Part shown: piece by piece, positions 7,797 to 16,051 of the stretch
Layout of the letters: every line of letters begins with the position of its first letter
Numbering within the stretch: the first letter of the stretch is position 1
Assembly: GCA_044359955.1 (NCBI GenBank)
Contig: JBIKLF010000008.1
Location: forward strand, 18,608-82,607
Length of the DNA stretch: 64,000 nt
Origin: JACTMZ01 sp044359955
GTDB taxonomy: Bacteria > Verrucomicrobiota > Verrucomicrobiia > Chthoniobacterales > JACTMZ01
Direction: 5' to 3'
The notes under the pieces: model-generated
Database searches by the model: none
Told to the model about the DNA's origin: nothing
Seen by the model: the letters and a program-made list of their open reading frames with translations, nothing else
Made by a program: the position numbers and the translations under genes

Positions 7797-8945
7797 ATGA
7801 AAACACACAAAGTCGGCATCATCATGAACGGCGTCACGGGGCGCATGGGGACCAACCAGCACCTGATCCGTTCCATCAAGGCCATCATCGACCAGGGTGG
7901 GGTCAAAATCAGCGATGACGAAGTCATCATGCCCGATCCGATCCTCGTCGGACGCAGCGAAGCCAAACTCGCAGCCTTGGCCGCCCGAACCGGCGTCAAG
8001 CGCTACAGCACGGACCTCGACGCAGCGCTCAAGGATCCGCACAACATCATCTATTTCGACGCCACGCTGACGGGTCAGCGTCCGGTCGGCGTGCGCAAGG
8101 CGATCGCCGCGGGCAAGCACATCTATTGCGAGAAGCCGACCGCCACCACCGCGGCGGAAGCGCTCGCGCTGGCCAAGGAGGTGGAGAAAGCCGGCCTCAA
8201 GAACGGCGTGGTGCAGGACAAGCTTTGGCTACCGGGCTTGCTCAAATTGAAATACCTCATCGACACCGGTTTCTTCGGCAAAATTCTCTCGGTGCGCGGC
8301 GAGTTCGGTTACTGGGTGTTTACCGGCGAGCACGAAAAACTCCAGCGGCCCTCCTGGAATTACCGCAAGGAGGACGACGGCGGGATCATCGTGGACATGC
8401 TCTGTCATTGGCAATACGTGATCCAAAACCTCTTCGGGGACATCAAGTCGGTCAGTTGCCTCGGGGCGACGCACATCCCGCAGCGCTGGGACGAGCAGGG
8501 GAAGGCCTACCAGTGCACCGCGGACGATTCCGCTTATGCCACCTTTGAGCTGACCAACGGCGTCGTTTGCCACTTCAATTCCTCGTGGAGCGTCCGCGTA
8601 AAACGAGACGATTTGCTCACGCTGCAGGTTGATGGCACGGCAGGATCCGCCGTCGCGGGATTGCGCAACTGCACCGTGCAGCACGCCTCGGCCACCCCTC
8701 GCTGCGTGTGGAACCCCGACATGGACAGCCCGGTCGACTACAAGGACGGCTGGATCACCCAACCGACGAACGACACGTTCGACAACGCCTTCAAGGTGCA
8801 GTGGGAGCTTTTCCTGCGCCATGTGGTCAAAGACGAGCCATTCCCTTGGTCCCTGCGCGAAGGCGCCAAGGGTGTGCAACTGGCGGAGCTCGGACTGCAG
8901 TCGTGGGCTGAGCGGCGCTGGCTCGACGTGCCCGCCATGAAGTAG
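7797..8945 (+). CDS. Gfo/Idh/MocA family oxidoreductase
   Basis: This 382-residue protein is a NAD(P)-dependent sugar or sugar-acid oxidoreductase. The Rossmann motif appears as GIIMNGVTGRMG near residue 8, an N-terminus resembling dihydrodipicolinate-reductase-like folds; the family EKP motif is clear in GKHIYCEKPTATTAAEA (about residue 108). The catalytic region is DDGGIIVDMLCHWQYVIQNL, with Asp and His of the G-D-x-x-H motif. It was probably part of the same transcript as GH88 and the cupin before the ISL3 element separated them, and it is followed by the aldolase gene after 12 bases. It may act on the keto-sugar-acid that feeds the aldolase, but the substrate is not readable. Confidence 0.84.
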   Translation: MKTHKVGIIMNGVTGRMGTNQHLIRSIKAIIDQGGVKISDDEVIMPDPILVGRSEAKLAALAARTGVKRYSTDLDAALKDPHNIIYFDATLTGQRPVGVRKAIAAGKHIYCEKPTATTAAEALALAKEVEKAGLKNGVVQDKLWLPGLLKLKYLIDTGFFGKILSVRGEFGYWVFTGEHEKLQRPSWNYRKEDDGGIIVDMLCHWQYVIQNLFGDIKSVSCLGATHIPQRWDEQGKAYQCTADDSAYATFELTNGVVCHFNSSWSVRVKRDDLLTLQVDGTAGSAVAGLRNCTVQHASATPRCVWNPDMDSPVDYKDGWITQPTNDTFDNAFKVQWELFLRHVVKDEPFPWSLREGAKGVQLAELGLQSWAERRWLDVPAMK

Positions 8946-8957
8946 GATATTGCACAC

Positions 8958-9620
8958 ATGCTTTCCCCGCTTTTTGATTCCGCGTTGGTCGATAAAATTG
9001 CCGGGGTCGGCATCGTCGCCGTTCTGGTCATCGACGAAGCCGCGGATGCCGTGCCGCTGGCCCGGGCCTTGCTCGAGGGGGGCGTGGATGTCATGGAGCT
9101 GACGCTCCGGACGCCTGCCGCCTTGGATTCGCTCCGGAACGTCCGCCGCGAAGTGCCCGAGATGGTGGCGGGGATCGGAACCATCTTGAATGTCGAACAG
9201 TTGCACGTAGCCCGCGAGGCCGGTGCCGCCTTCGGTGTTTCGCCCGGTTGCAATCCGCGTCTGTTGACGGCGGCCCGCGAAGCGGGATTTGCCTTCGGCC
9301 CGGGCGTGGCCACGCCGACCGATATCGAAATCGCCGTTGAGCATGGATGCCGGCTGCTGAAATTCTTTCCCGCAGAGCAACTCGGCGGCCTGCCTTATTT
9401 GCGCGCCATGGCGGCACCCTACGCGCATCTCGGTTTGCGCTACATCCCGCTGGGCGGGCTGACCGCGGCCAATGCCGGCAGTTACCTCAATGATCCGCTC
9501 ATCGCCGCCATCGGCGGTTCGTGGATCGCGCCGCGCGAGGCGATCAAAGCCCGCGATTGGCATGCCATCAAGTCCAATGCCCGTGCCGCGCGCCAGTTGG
9601 TGCCATCCCGAACCACGTGA
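8958..9620 (+). CDS. eda: 2-keto-3-deoxy-6-phosphogluconate / 4-hydroxy-2-oxoglutarate aldolase
   Basis: A 220-residue class I KDPG/KHG aldolase, which splits 2-keto-3-deoxy-6-phosphogluconate to pyruvate and glyceraldehyde 3-phosphate. Signatures are GGVDVMELTLRTPAAL (catalytic Glu), GIGTILNVEQ, GPGVATPTDIEIA and LLKFFPAEQLGG, where the Lys forms the Schiff base. Length and motif order are those of the family. As the last gene of the cluster it would complete a uronate-to-pyruvate route started by GH88. No KDG kinase is visible in the window, so the phosphorylating enzyme must lie elsewhere, or the aldolase acts on an unphosphorylated relative. Downstream is a 241-bp dispersed repeat. Confidence 0.88.
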   Translation: MLSPLFDSALVDKIAGVGIVAVLVIDEAADAVPLARALLEGGVDVMELTLRTPAALDSLRNVRREVPEMVAGIGTILNVEQLHVAREAGAAFGVSPGCNPRLLTAAREAGFAFGPGVATPTDIEIAVEHGCRLLKFFPAEQLGGLPYLRAMAAPYAHLGLRYIPLGGLTAANAGSYLNDPLIAAIGGSWIAPREAIKARDWHAIKSNARAARQLVPSRTT

Positions 9621-9727
9621 AGTCGCACCCCGCGGCAGAAGCGGCGCGGCTACGTTCACTACTGTAGATGAGCGTAAGGCTCGCGCGCGCAGGTGCGGGG
9701 CTTTCCAGTCGGTGGGGCTAACGTCTG

Positions 9728-9968
9728 AGCCGGAACGATGCAAAGTATTCTGCCCTTTCCGGCGCTGCCGCAGAGGCGCGCCCGGGCGAGAGTTGACTAA
9801 CTGTTTGGTGAGCGTCTCTGCGCACCAGCGGAGAAAAGGATGCGACGGTGGGGACACCGCCGCTCCACCTCCAGACGACATGGTCGCGGCGGCAGCCTGT
9901 CCGCCGTGTGCGGATCCTCGCCGGCGGTGCCCTGCTCGAATCCGCACCCGTTTTGAATTTTCACGGCT
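9728..9968. repeat. 241-bp dispersed element, copy A
   Basis: This noncoding block is bounded by AGCCG (9728) and CGGCT (9968) and matches 38473-38713 in the opposite orientation over the same length, about 93-95% identity by eye. One end is AGCCGGAACGATGCA and the other CCGTTTTGAATTTTCACGGCT. Inside is a hairpin around GGTGGGGACACC. The short frames crossing it differ between the two copies and lack protein-like sequence. The rest of the 385-base gap (9621-9727 and 9969-10006) shows nothing recognisable. Confidence 0.85.
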
Positions 9969-10006
9969 GAGTGGCAATTAGTGAGGGGGTGGCTTAAAAT
10001 TGGTTC

Positions 10007-10549
10007 ATGAAAAAGCGTGTGCTGTGCCTGCTGGCCGATGGGGTGGAGGAGTTGGAGTTGGTTGCTCCGGTTGACGTCCTTCGTCGCGCCGGGGCCGAGG
10101 TGGTGCTCGCGGTCTTGCAGGGTGATCTCGCGGTGACCGGTCGTCATGGCTTGGGGCTGCAGGGCGAGGTGCGGCTGGACGGACTCGAGGCCACCGGTTT
10201 CGATTTGCTGTTTATCCCGGGTGGCGCCGCGGTCGCGGCGTTGCGTCAGGATGGACGCCCGGCCGCGCTGGCCCGTGCTTTTGTCGCCGCGGGCAAACCC
10301 GTGGCGGCCATCTGCGCCGGACCCCTGGTTTTGCATGATGCCGGCCTGCTGGAGGGCAAGCGCTTCACCGCGCATTTTTCCGTGGCGGGGGAACTTCCCG
10401 GCGCACAGACCGGCGAGAGGGTTTTGGAGGACGGCCTCCTGATCACTTCGCGTGGGGCCGGCACGGCTCTCGAATTCGGCCTGGCACTCGTTGATCGTCT
10501 TTTCGGCGAGGCCAAGGAGGAGGAAATCGCGCGCGCCATTATGGCCTGA
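10007..10549 (+). CDS. DJ-1/PfpI family protein
   Basis: A 180-residue DJ-1/PfpI superfamily protein of the YajL/ThiJ type. The start MKKRVLCLLADGVEELELVA carries the conserved acidic residue after ADGVEE; FDLLFIPGGAAVAAL forms the next strand; and the nucleophile elbow is VAAICAGPLVLHDAGLL, with the reactive Cys in the AICAGP motif. Members act as protein/nucleotide glyoxal-adduct repair enzymes, chaperones or redox sensors; the exact role cannot be decided from sequence. It is followed by a small lipoprotein and coaD on the same strand, with the dispersed repeat copy A upstream. Confidence 0.85.
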   Translation: MKKRVLCLLADGVEELELVAPVDVLRRAGAEVVLAVLQGDLAVTGRHGLGLQGEVRLDGLEATGFDLLFIPGGAAVAALRQDGRPAALARAFVAAGKPVAAICAGPLVLHDAGLLEGKRFTAHFSVAGELPGAQTGERVLEDGLLITSRGAGTALEFGLALVDRLFGEAKEEEIARAIMA

Positions 10550-10595
10550 TTGGGGTCGACGCGGTGTGCTGCTTTGACCTAAGATTTCGGGAATT

Positions 10596-10769
10596 ATGAA
10601 ATTTCTCCTCTTCCTCGGTATAGTCGGTGCCTGCGGCCTGTGCGGCTGCGGAACTTTCAGCGGAGCCGGCTCCAGCGCGTTGCAAAATCTCGAGCAGGGG
10701 GCCGAAGGCCGCGGACGGATCGTCTCGCCCGACCAGATGGGCAACGAATTCGGCTCGTATTACGACTGA
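10596..10769 (+). CDS. small putative lipoprotein, 57 residues
   Basis: A short open frame with the start MKFLLFLGIVGACGLCGCGT: a hydrophobic N-terminal segment ending in LCGC, a lipobox-like site for signal peptidase II. The mature part (~40 residues) is Gly- and Ser-rich, ends DQMGNEFGSYYD, and has no recognisable domain. It sits between the DJ-1 gene and coaD on the same strand, 36 bases before coaD. Very small lipoproteins of this type are common and usually unannotated. The evidence is the signal sequence and its position between co-directional genes. Confidence 0.55.
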   Translation: MKFLLFLGIVGACGLCGCGTFSGAGSSALQNLEQGAEGRGRIVSPDQMGNEFGSYYD

Positions 10770-10805
10770 CCAAGTTGCGCCCTGGAAGGCGGACCTTTGC
10801 AGACC

Positions 10806-11300
10806 ATGACCCGCGCCATTTATCCCGGCAGTTTCGACCCGGTCACCCTCGGCCACGTCGACGTGATCAAGCGCGCCTTGCGTTTGTTCGACGAGGTCAT
10901 CGTCGCGGCCGCCTCGAGCGAGGGAAAGGGCCCGCTTTTTTCCATCGATGAGCGTCTGGCCTTGATCCGGGCTTCGTTGCCCGATGAGCCGCGGCTTCAG
11001 GTCAAAAAGCTCGATGGACTGCTCGTTGATTTCGTGACGGCGGAAAAGGCGCAGGTCATCGTGCGCGGACTGCGCGCCGTGTCCGACTTCGAATTCGAGT
11101 TCCAAATGGCCCTGATGAATCGCCGCCTCGCGCCCGAAGTGGAAACCATCTTCCTCATGCCCAAAGAGGACTACAGCTACATCAGCAGCCGCATCGTCAA
11201 AGAAGTCGCCCGTCTCGGCGGCGATGTGTCGGGCGTGGTCACCCCGCCGGTCGCGGCGGCCCTGCGGGGCAAGTTCACCGGAGGCGCGTCGTTGCCATGA
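10806..11300 (+). CDS. coaD: pantetheine-phosphate adenylyltransferase
   Basis: A 164-residue CoaD (PPAT), which joins ATP and 4'-phosphopantetheine to dephospho-CoA in coenzyme A synthesis. The start MTRAIYPGSFDPVTLGHVDV holds the nucleotidyltransferase motif (T/S)xGH; GLRAVSDFEFEFQMALMNR and the C-terminal YSYISSRIVKEVA (ISSR motif) are diagnostic. The ATG at 10806 is preferred over an upstream TTG at 10797 because it gives the standard N-terminus. The stop overlaps the DUF177 start by 4 bases. It opens a run of five genes (coaD, DUF177, rpmF, plsX, fabH) that links CoA, ribosome and fatty-acid synthesis. Confidence 0.95.
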   Translation: MTRAIYPGSFDPVTLGHVDVIKRALRLFDEVIVAAASSEGKGPLFSIDERLALIRASLPDEPRLQVKKLDGLLVDFVTAEKAQVIVRGLRAVSDFEFEFQMALMNRRLAPEVETIFLMPKEDYSYISSRIVKEVARLGGDVSGVVTPPVAAALRGKFTGGASLP

Positions 11301-11752
11301 TCGGTGTCCACCTCAACCAGCTGCCGCTCGGGGGAATGCGCCTTGCAGGGGATGAATCCCCCGGTTTCCTCGATCTGGAGGCCATCAGCGCCAAGCCGGC
11401 CGGTCCGGTTCACTATGAATTGGAGGTCGGCCTTTCGGGCGGCGGGGTCTTTGCCACGGGTCGGGTGGCCGCACCGGTCGAAATGACCTGTGTCGCCTGC
11501 CTGCAGCCCTTTGTTTTCCAGGCCGTGGCCGACCCCTTCGCTGCACAGGTTCAGTTGGATGGCCGGGAATTGGTCGATCTGACCCCGGCCGTCCGGGAGG
11601 AGCTTTTATTGGCTTTGCCAAACCACCCTCGGTGTGATCAACTTCCCGATCATCGCTGTCCCTACCATGCTCCGGAGACTTCCGGGGGCGGTGAGCCGGA
11701 AAAAGTGCCGTCTGCTTGGGACAAACTCGAAAAGCTCAAAACCAAACGCTGA
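11297..11752 (+). CDS. DUF177 (YceD-like) protein
   Basis: A 151-residue DUF177/YceD-family protein. The family is almost always found directly before rpmF, as here (6-base gap), and has been linked to ribosomal RNA or large-subunit processing in plants and bacteria. The visible core is VTCxxC-like: MTCVACLQPFVFQAVADPF, followed by DGRELVDLTPAVREELLLAL and a second Cys pair, HPRCDQLPDHRCPYH. The ATG overlaps the coaD stop. The C-terminal 30 residues are charged and probably disordered. Confidence 0.85.
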   Translation: MIGVHLNQLPLGGMRLAGDESPGFLDLEAISAKPAGPVHYELEVGLSGGGVFATGRVAAPVEMTCVACLQPFVFQAVADPFAAQVQLDGRELVDLTPAVREELLLALPNHPRCDQLPDHRCPYHAPETSGGGEPEKVPSAWDKLEKLKTKR

Positions 11753-11758
11753 TTTCTT

Positions 11759-11941
11759 ATGCCCGTCCCGAAACGCAAAGTCTCCAAAATGCGCCTGCGC
11801 ACCCGCAAGGCAGCCAACCGCTGGCACGCCAGCGAACTCGGCACCTGCGCCCAATGCGGGGCCAAAGTGCCTTCCCACACCGCCTGCCCGTCCTGCGGTT
11901 ACTACAAAGGACGCCAAGTCCTTTCGGTGGGAGCGGCTTAA
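11759..11941 (+). CDS. rpmF: 50S ribosomal protein L32
   Basis: A 60-residue L32. The start MPVPKRKVSKMRLRTRKAAN is the classical basic N-terminus, and two Cys pairs, CAQCGAKVPSHTACPSC, form the zinc ribbon of the Cys+ version. Length and sequence match the family. It lies between DUF177 and plsX, the conserved order in many bacteria. Confidence 0.97.
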   Translation: MPVPKRKVSKMRLRTRKAANRWHASELGTCAQCGAKVPSHTACPSCGYYKGRQVLSVGAA

Positions 11942-11959
11942 TCCCGCGGCCCCGCGCCA

Positions 11960-12964
11960 ATGAAGGTTGCGCTCGACGCAATGGGCGGCGACCACGCGCC
12001 TCAGGCCTGCGTGGCCGGTGCCGTCCTTGCCCTCCGCGAGTTTCCCCATTTGGAAAAACTTTTTCTGGTCGGGGACGAGGGACAAATCCGCGCCGAACTC
12101 GACAAGCACGGCTGCCGCGACCCGCGCGTGGAAATCGTCCACGCCACGCAGGTCGTCGAGATGTGCGAAAGCGCGGTCGATGGCTTCCGCCGCAAAAAGG
12201 ACTCCTCCATTTCCCGCTCGGTCGACCTGGTCAAACACGGGCAGGCGGATGCCGTGGTCAGCGCCGGCCACACCGGGGCCGCCGTCGCCGCGACCACGAT
12301 CAAGCTGCGCAATCTCGAAGGCGTCGACCGTCCGGGTATTGCCGCCCTCCTGCCGACCGAAACGAATCTTTGCGTCCTCATTGATGCCGGAGCGAACACC
12401 GACGCCCGGCCCGACCACATGCTGCAATACGCCATCATGGGTGCCGTCTTCTCGCGCTACGTCCTCGGCTACAAAAACCCGGCGATCGGACTGATGTCGA
12501 TCGGCGGCGAAGACGCCAAAGGCAGCGAGTTCACCAAAGAAATTTTCAAACTCCTCCGGGCGAGCGGACTCAACTTCCGCGGCAACATCGAAGGCCACGA
12601 CCTTTTCCAGAATCCGGTCGAAGTTGTCCTCTGCGACGGTTTCACCGGCAATGTTGTCCTCAAAACCTGCGAAGCCACCGCCGAAGCCGTTTTCCACTGG
12701 CTGAAAAATGAAATCAAGCGCTCCCCGGTCCGCATGGCCGGCGCCTACCTCATGCAGGGCGCCTTCCGCAAATTGAAGAAGCGCACGAACTACGAGGAAT
12801 ACGGCGGCAGTCCGCTGCTCGGGGTCGACGGCATTTGCATCATCGCCCACGGCTCAAGCAGCCCGAAAGCGATCAAGAATGCCATCCGCGTCGCGCTCGA
12901 ATCGATCAAGACCCGCATCAATCCCCACATTGTCGAAGAGCTTGCCGCCTTCTACGCCCGCTGA
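11960..12964 (+). CDS. plsX: phosphate acyltransferase PlsX
   Basis: A 334-residue PlsX, which makes acyl-phosphate from acyl-ACP for phospholipid synthesis on the inner face of the membrane. The start MKVALDAMGGDHAPQACVAG is the family signature, with VVSAGHTGAAVAATTIKLRN and CDGFTGNVVLKTCEATAEAV further along. Full family length. Its TGA overlaps the fabH ATG by one base (12964), so the two are probably translated together. Both use acyl-ACP chemistry. Confidence 0.95.
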   Translation: MKVALDAMGGDHAPQACVAGAVLALREFPHLEKLFLVGDEGQIRAELDKHGCRDPRVEIVHATQVVEMCESAVDGFRRKKDSSISRSVDLVKHGQADAVVSAGHTGAAVAATTIKLRNLEGVDRPGIAALLPTETNLCVLIDAGANTDARPDHMLQYAIMGAVFSRYVLGYKNPAIGLMSIGGEDAKGSEFTKEIFKLLRASGLNFRGNIEGHDLFQNPVEVVLCDGFTGNVVLKTCEATAEAVFHWLKNEIKRSPVRMAGAYLMQGAFRKLKKRTNYEEYGGSPLLGVDGICIIAHGSSSPKAIKNAIRVALESIKTRINPHIVEELAAFYAR

Positions 12965-13962
12965 TGAGTGCCAAACTTATCCGCCCCGTCGCCATCGCCG
13001 GCACCGGCAAATACCTGCCGGAAAAAGTCCTGACCAATGCCGACCTGCAGCGCATGGTCGAGACCACCGACGAATGGATCGTCGAACGCACCGGGATCAA
13101 GGAGCGCCGCATCGCGGCCCCGCACGAGGCCACCAGCGATCTGGCGATCAAGGCCGGCCGCGACGCCTTGGAAAATGCCGGGATCAACGCCGAAGACCTC
13201 GACCTTATCATCGTGGCCACCGTCACCCCCGACATGGCCTTTCCCGCCACTGCCTGCTTCGTGCAAAAGGCCCTCGGCGCCCCCAAAGCCACCTGCCTGG
13301 ATGTCTCCGCCGCCTGTTCCGGCTTCCTTTATGGTCTGGAGCTGGCCCGCCAGTTCATCGCCACCGGTTCGGCCGAGAAGGCGCTCGTGATCGGGGCGGA
13401 CAAACTCAGCGCGATCATCGATTGGACCGACCGCAACACCTGCGTCCTCTTTGGTGACGGGGCCGGCGCCGCCGTCCTCAAGCCCGCCGGAGAGGGGACC
13501 GGCGAAATCCTTTCCGCCTATTCCGGAAGCAACGGGAACCTCGACGAAATCCTGCATGTTCCGGGCGGCGGATCCCGTCATCCGCTCACCGCCGACAATA
13601 TCGGATCGAAAGCCAACACGATGAAAATGTCCGGCCGCGAAGTCTACCGCCACGCCGTCCAGACCATGATTTCCGCCGCGAGAGAAGCGATCGCCCGGGC
13701 CGGTCTCACCTCGGACGACATCGAGTGCTTCATCCCGCACCAAGCCAACCTCCGCATCATCGAAACCATCGCCGGCAAATTGCATGTCCCGATGGAACGT
13801 TTTTTTGTCAATCTCGAGTCCTACGGCAACACCTCCGCCGCCGCCGTGGCCATCGCCCTCGACGAAGCCCAGCGCAGCGGCCGGATCAAACGCGGCGATC
13901 ACATCCTCATGGTGGTCTTCGGGGGCGGGTTGACGTGGGCGTCATCCGTGGTCCGCTGGTAG
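12964..13962 (+). CDS. fabH: beta-ketoacyl-ACP synthase III
   Basis: A 332-residue KAS III, which condenses acetyl-CoA with malonyl-ACP to begin fatty-acid synthesis. The catalytic triad is visible: Cys in DVSAACSGFLYGLELA, His in CFIPHQANLRIIETIA and Asn in YGNTSAAAVAIALDEA. TGIKERRIAAP near residue 40 is also typical. The ATG at 12964 gives MSAKLIRPVAIAGTGKYLPE, the expected N-terminus. The gene closes the coaD-to-fabH operon, and a REP-like double hairpin begins a few bases after its stop. Confidence 0.95.
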   Translation: MSAKLIRPVAIAGTGKYLPEKVLTNADLQRMVETTDEWIVERTGIKERRIAAPHEATSDLAIKAGRDALENAGINAEDLDLIIVATVTPDMAFPATACFVQKALGAPKATCLDVSAACSGFLYGLELARQFIATGSAEKALVIGADKLSAIIDWTDRNTCVLFGDGAGAAVLKPAGEGTGEILSAYSGSNGNLDEILHVPGGGSRHPLTADNIGSKANTMKMSGREVYRHAVQTMISAAREAIARAGLTSDDIECFIPHQANLRIIETIAGKLHVPMERFFVNLESYGNTSAAAVAIALDEAQRSGRIKRGDHILMVVFGGGLTWASSVVRW

Positions 13963-13968
13963 GGTAAT

Positions 13969-14026
13969 GTGGCATTGGCATCCCGCCAATGACGACCAGA
14001 CAACATCGGCAGGATGCCGATGCCAC
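13969..14026. repeat. REP-like double hairpin, upstream of tatD
   Basis: A 58-base imperfect palindrome, GTGGCATTGGCATCCCGCC near the start and GGCAGGATGCCGATGCCAC at the end. Each half is itself a small hairpin (CATTGGC/GCCAATG and CATCGGC/GCCGATG). It lies 6 bases after the fabH stop and could stop transcription. An inverted relative lies at 14981-15040, so tatD is framed by the pair. Confidence 0.8.
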
Positions 14027-14119
14027 ATTTCCGACTCTGAACCATCCGTGTTATCCACGTAATCGGTGGTGAAAAATCTTGGCTCCGGTTAAACCTGCAC
14101 CGAGAAAACACCAATCACC

Positions 14120-14977
14120 ATGCTCACCGATACCCACGCTCATCTCGATTTCCCCGAGTTCGACGGACAACTCGACGCCGTCATCGCCCGCGCCCGCGAA
14201 GCCGGCGTGCGCCGCATCATCACCATCGGCATCGACCGCGACAGTTGTCGTAAATCCATCGCCATTGCGGAGAAATACGACCACGTCTTTGCGGTGGTCG
14301 GTTTGCACCCGTGTAATGTCCTCGATGAAGGCGCCATGGACTTCCTGGCGGAACTCCCCGCGCTGGCCCGCCATCCCAAAGTCGTGGCCATCGGTGAAAC
14401 GGGGATGGACTACCACCATCTGCCCAGCCGCGAGTTGGCCGGACGCAAAGAGGAAAGCGTCTTCACCGCCCTGCAAGCCGGGACGGCCGAGGCCATGCAG
14501 GCCGACATCGCCGACGGCGCGATGAAAGCCGCCCAAGCCGAAGCCTTCAAAGTGCAGCTCGATCTCGCGGTTGAACTCGGCCGCAATGTGGTTATTCATC
14601 AACGCGCAGCATGGGAGGACACGCTCGACATTTTGCGTCCCTATAGCGGCAAGCTGCGCGGCGTCTTCCATTGCTTCGGCGGATCCCCCGAAGCCGCCGC
14701 GGAACTCGCCGCGATGGGGTATCTGGTTTCGTTTACCGGGATCGTCACTTTCAAAAACGCGGCCTTGGTGCAGGAGACCGTCCAAGCGGTGAAGGCCGAT
14801 GGCTACATGGTGGAGACGGATTGTCCGTATCTCGCGCCGGTTCCCTTTCGAGGGAAGACCTGTGAGCCGGCGCATGTCCGATTGACGGCGGAGAAGATTG
14901 CGGAACTGCGCGGGGAAGTCCTCGAGAAAGTGGCGACTGACACCGAGCGGACGGCACGCGAATTTTTCAAGTTGTAG
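14120..14977 (+). CDS. tatD: TatD family hydrolase (metal-dependent nuclease)
   Basis: A 285-residue TatD-type DNase/deoxyribonuclease with a metal-dependent TIM barrel. Metal ligands visible: DTHAHLDFPEF (HxH at the N-terminus), IGETGMDYHH (Glu), VVIHQRAAWEDTL and FHCFGGSPEAAAELA (His), and VETDCPYLAP (Asp). A longer than usual helical insert around ALQAGTAEAMQADIADGAM follows the GETG motif. Family members trim DNA 3'-5' or deacylate D-Tyr-tRNA-like substrates. It stands alone between two inverted copies of a REP-like sequence. Confidence 0.9.
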   Translation: MLTDTHAHLDFPEFDGQLDAVIARAREAGVRRIITIGIDRDSCRKSIAIAEKYDHVFAVVGLHPCNVLDEGAMDFLAELPALARHPKVVAIGETGMDYHHLPSRELAGRKEESVFTALQAGTAEAMQADIADGAMKAAQAEAFKVQLDLAVELGRNVVIHQRAAWEDTLDILRPYSGKLRGVFHCFGGSPEAAAELAAMGYLVSFTGIVTFKNAALVQETVQAVKADGYMVETDCPYLAPVPFRGKTCEPAHVRLTAEKIAELRGEVLEKVATDTERTAREFFKL

Positions 14978-14980
14978 CGG

Positions 14981-15040
14981 GTGGCATCGGCATCCTGCCG
15001 ATGGGCTTTGGTCGATCATTGGCAGGGATGCCAATGCCAC
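14981..15040. repeat. REP-like double hairpin, downstream of tatD
   Basis: A 60-base relative of 13969-14026 in the opposite orientation: GTGGCATCGGCATCCTGCC at the left end and GGCAGGGATGCCAATGCCAC at the right. It begins 3 bases after the tatD stop, between tatD and the convergent aldo/keto reductase gene, so it may act as a two-way terminator. Confidence 0.8.
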
Positions 15041-15067
15041 GGTTAGCCATGCTTCGGCTGACCGCCG

Positions 15068-16051
15068 CTACAAGTTGCACGCGTGATCGATTGCGGCGAG
15101 TTCTTCGGGGCTGAAGGTGATGTTTTGCAGGGCGCCGAGGTTGTTTTCGATTTGGCTCCAGCGGCTGGCGCCGATGAGGACGCTGGTGACGAACGGCTTG
15201 GCGAGGAGCCAGGCGATGGACATTTGGGCCAGCGATTGGCCGCGCGATTCGGCGATCTCGGCCAAGGCGCGGACGCGGCGGAGTTTTTCCTCGGTGAGGT
15301 GTGCGGGGCGGAGGAAGCCGTCGGGTTTGCCGGCGCGGGATTCCGGAGCGATGCCGTTGTTGTAGCGTCCGGCGAGGAGTCCTTGGGCGAGGGGACTAAA
15401 GGGGATGCAGCCGATGCCTTCGTGCTCGAGCACGTTGCTCAATCCGTGTTCCACCCAGCGGTCGAAGAGATTGAAGACCGGCTGATGAATCAAGAGGTGG
15501 ATCCGCTCGGCGCGGAGGAGCTCGGCGGCGCGGCGGGTGAGGTCCGCGTCGTAGCTGGAGATGCCGACGTAGAGGGCTTTGCCGGAACGGACCGCAGTGA
15601 CCAGGGCGCCCACCGTTTCTTCGAGTGGCGTCTGGGGATCGGGACGATGGCTGTAGAAGATGTCAACGTAGTCGAGTCCGAGGCGCTGCAGGCTTTGGTC
15701 GAGGCTGGCGAGGAGGTATTTGCGCGAGCCCCATTCGCCGTAGGGGCCGGGCCACATGAGGTAGCCGGCCTTGGTCGAGATGATGAGTTCGTCGCGGTGT
15801 GCGGCGAGGTCTTCGCGGAGGAAACGTCCGAAAGTTTCCTCGGCGCGGCCCGGCGGCGGACCGTAATTGTTGGCCAGGTCAAAGTGCGTGATGCCGGCGT
15901 CGAAGGAACGCACAACCATGTCGCGGGCGTTGGCCAAATCGTCGTGGGCGCCGAAGTTGTGCCAGAGTCCGAGAGAAAGCGCGGGCAGCTTGAGGCCGCT
16001 GCGTCCGCAGCGGCGGTAGTCCATGGATTCGTAGCGGGCAGGGGAGGGCAT
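15068..16051 (-). CDS. aldo/keto reductase, YghZ/L-glyceraldehyde-3-phosphate reductase type
   Basis: A 327-residue aldo/keto reductase. The N-terminus MPSPARYESMDYRRCGRSG then LPALSLGLWHNFG closely follows E. coli YghZ (GpR), an NADPH enzyme that detoxifies L-glyceraldehyde 3-phosphate and methylglyoxal. The catalytic tetrad region is present: FDLANNYGPP (Asp, Tyr), STKAGYLMWPG (Lys) and YSHRPDPQTPLEE (His). The cofactor end has VLIGASRWSQIENN. The open frame extends 25 codons upstream, but ATG 16051 gives the YghZ-like start. It is convergent with tatD, and a bidirectional terminator separates it from ahcY. Confidence 0.9.
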   Translation of the reverse strand: MPSPARYESMDYRRCGRSGLKLPALSLGLWHNFGAHDDLANARDMVVRSFDAGITHFDLANNYGPPPGRAEETFGRFLREDLAAHRDELIISTKAGYLMWPGPYGEWGSRKYLLASLDQSLQRLGLDYVDIFYSHRPDPQTPLEETVGALVTAVRSGKALYVGISSYDADLTRRAAELLRAERIHLLIHQPVFNLFDRWVEHGLSNVLEHEGIGCIPFSPLAQGLLAGRYNNGIAPESRAGKPDGFLRPAHLTEEKLRRVRALAEIAESRGQSLAQMSIAWLLAKPFVTSVLIGASRWSQIENNLGALQNITFSPEELAAIDHACNL

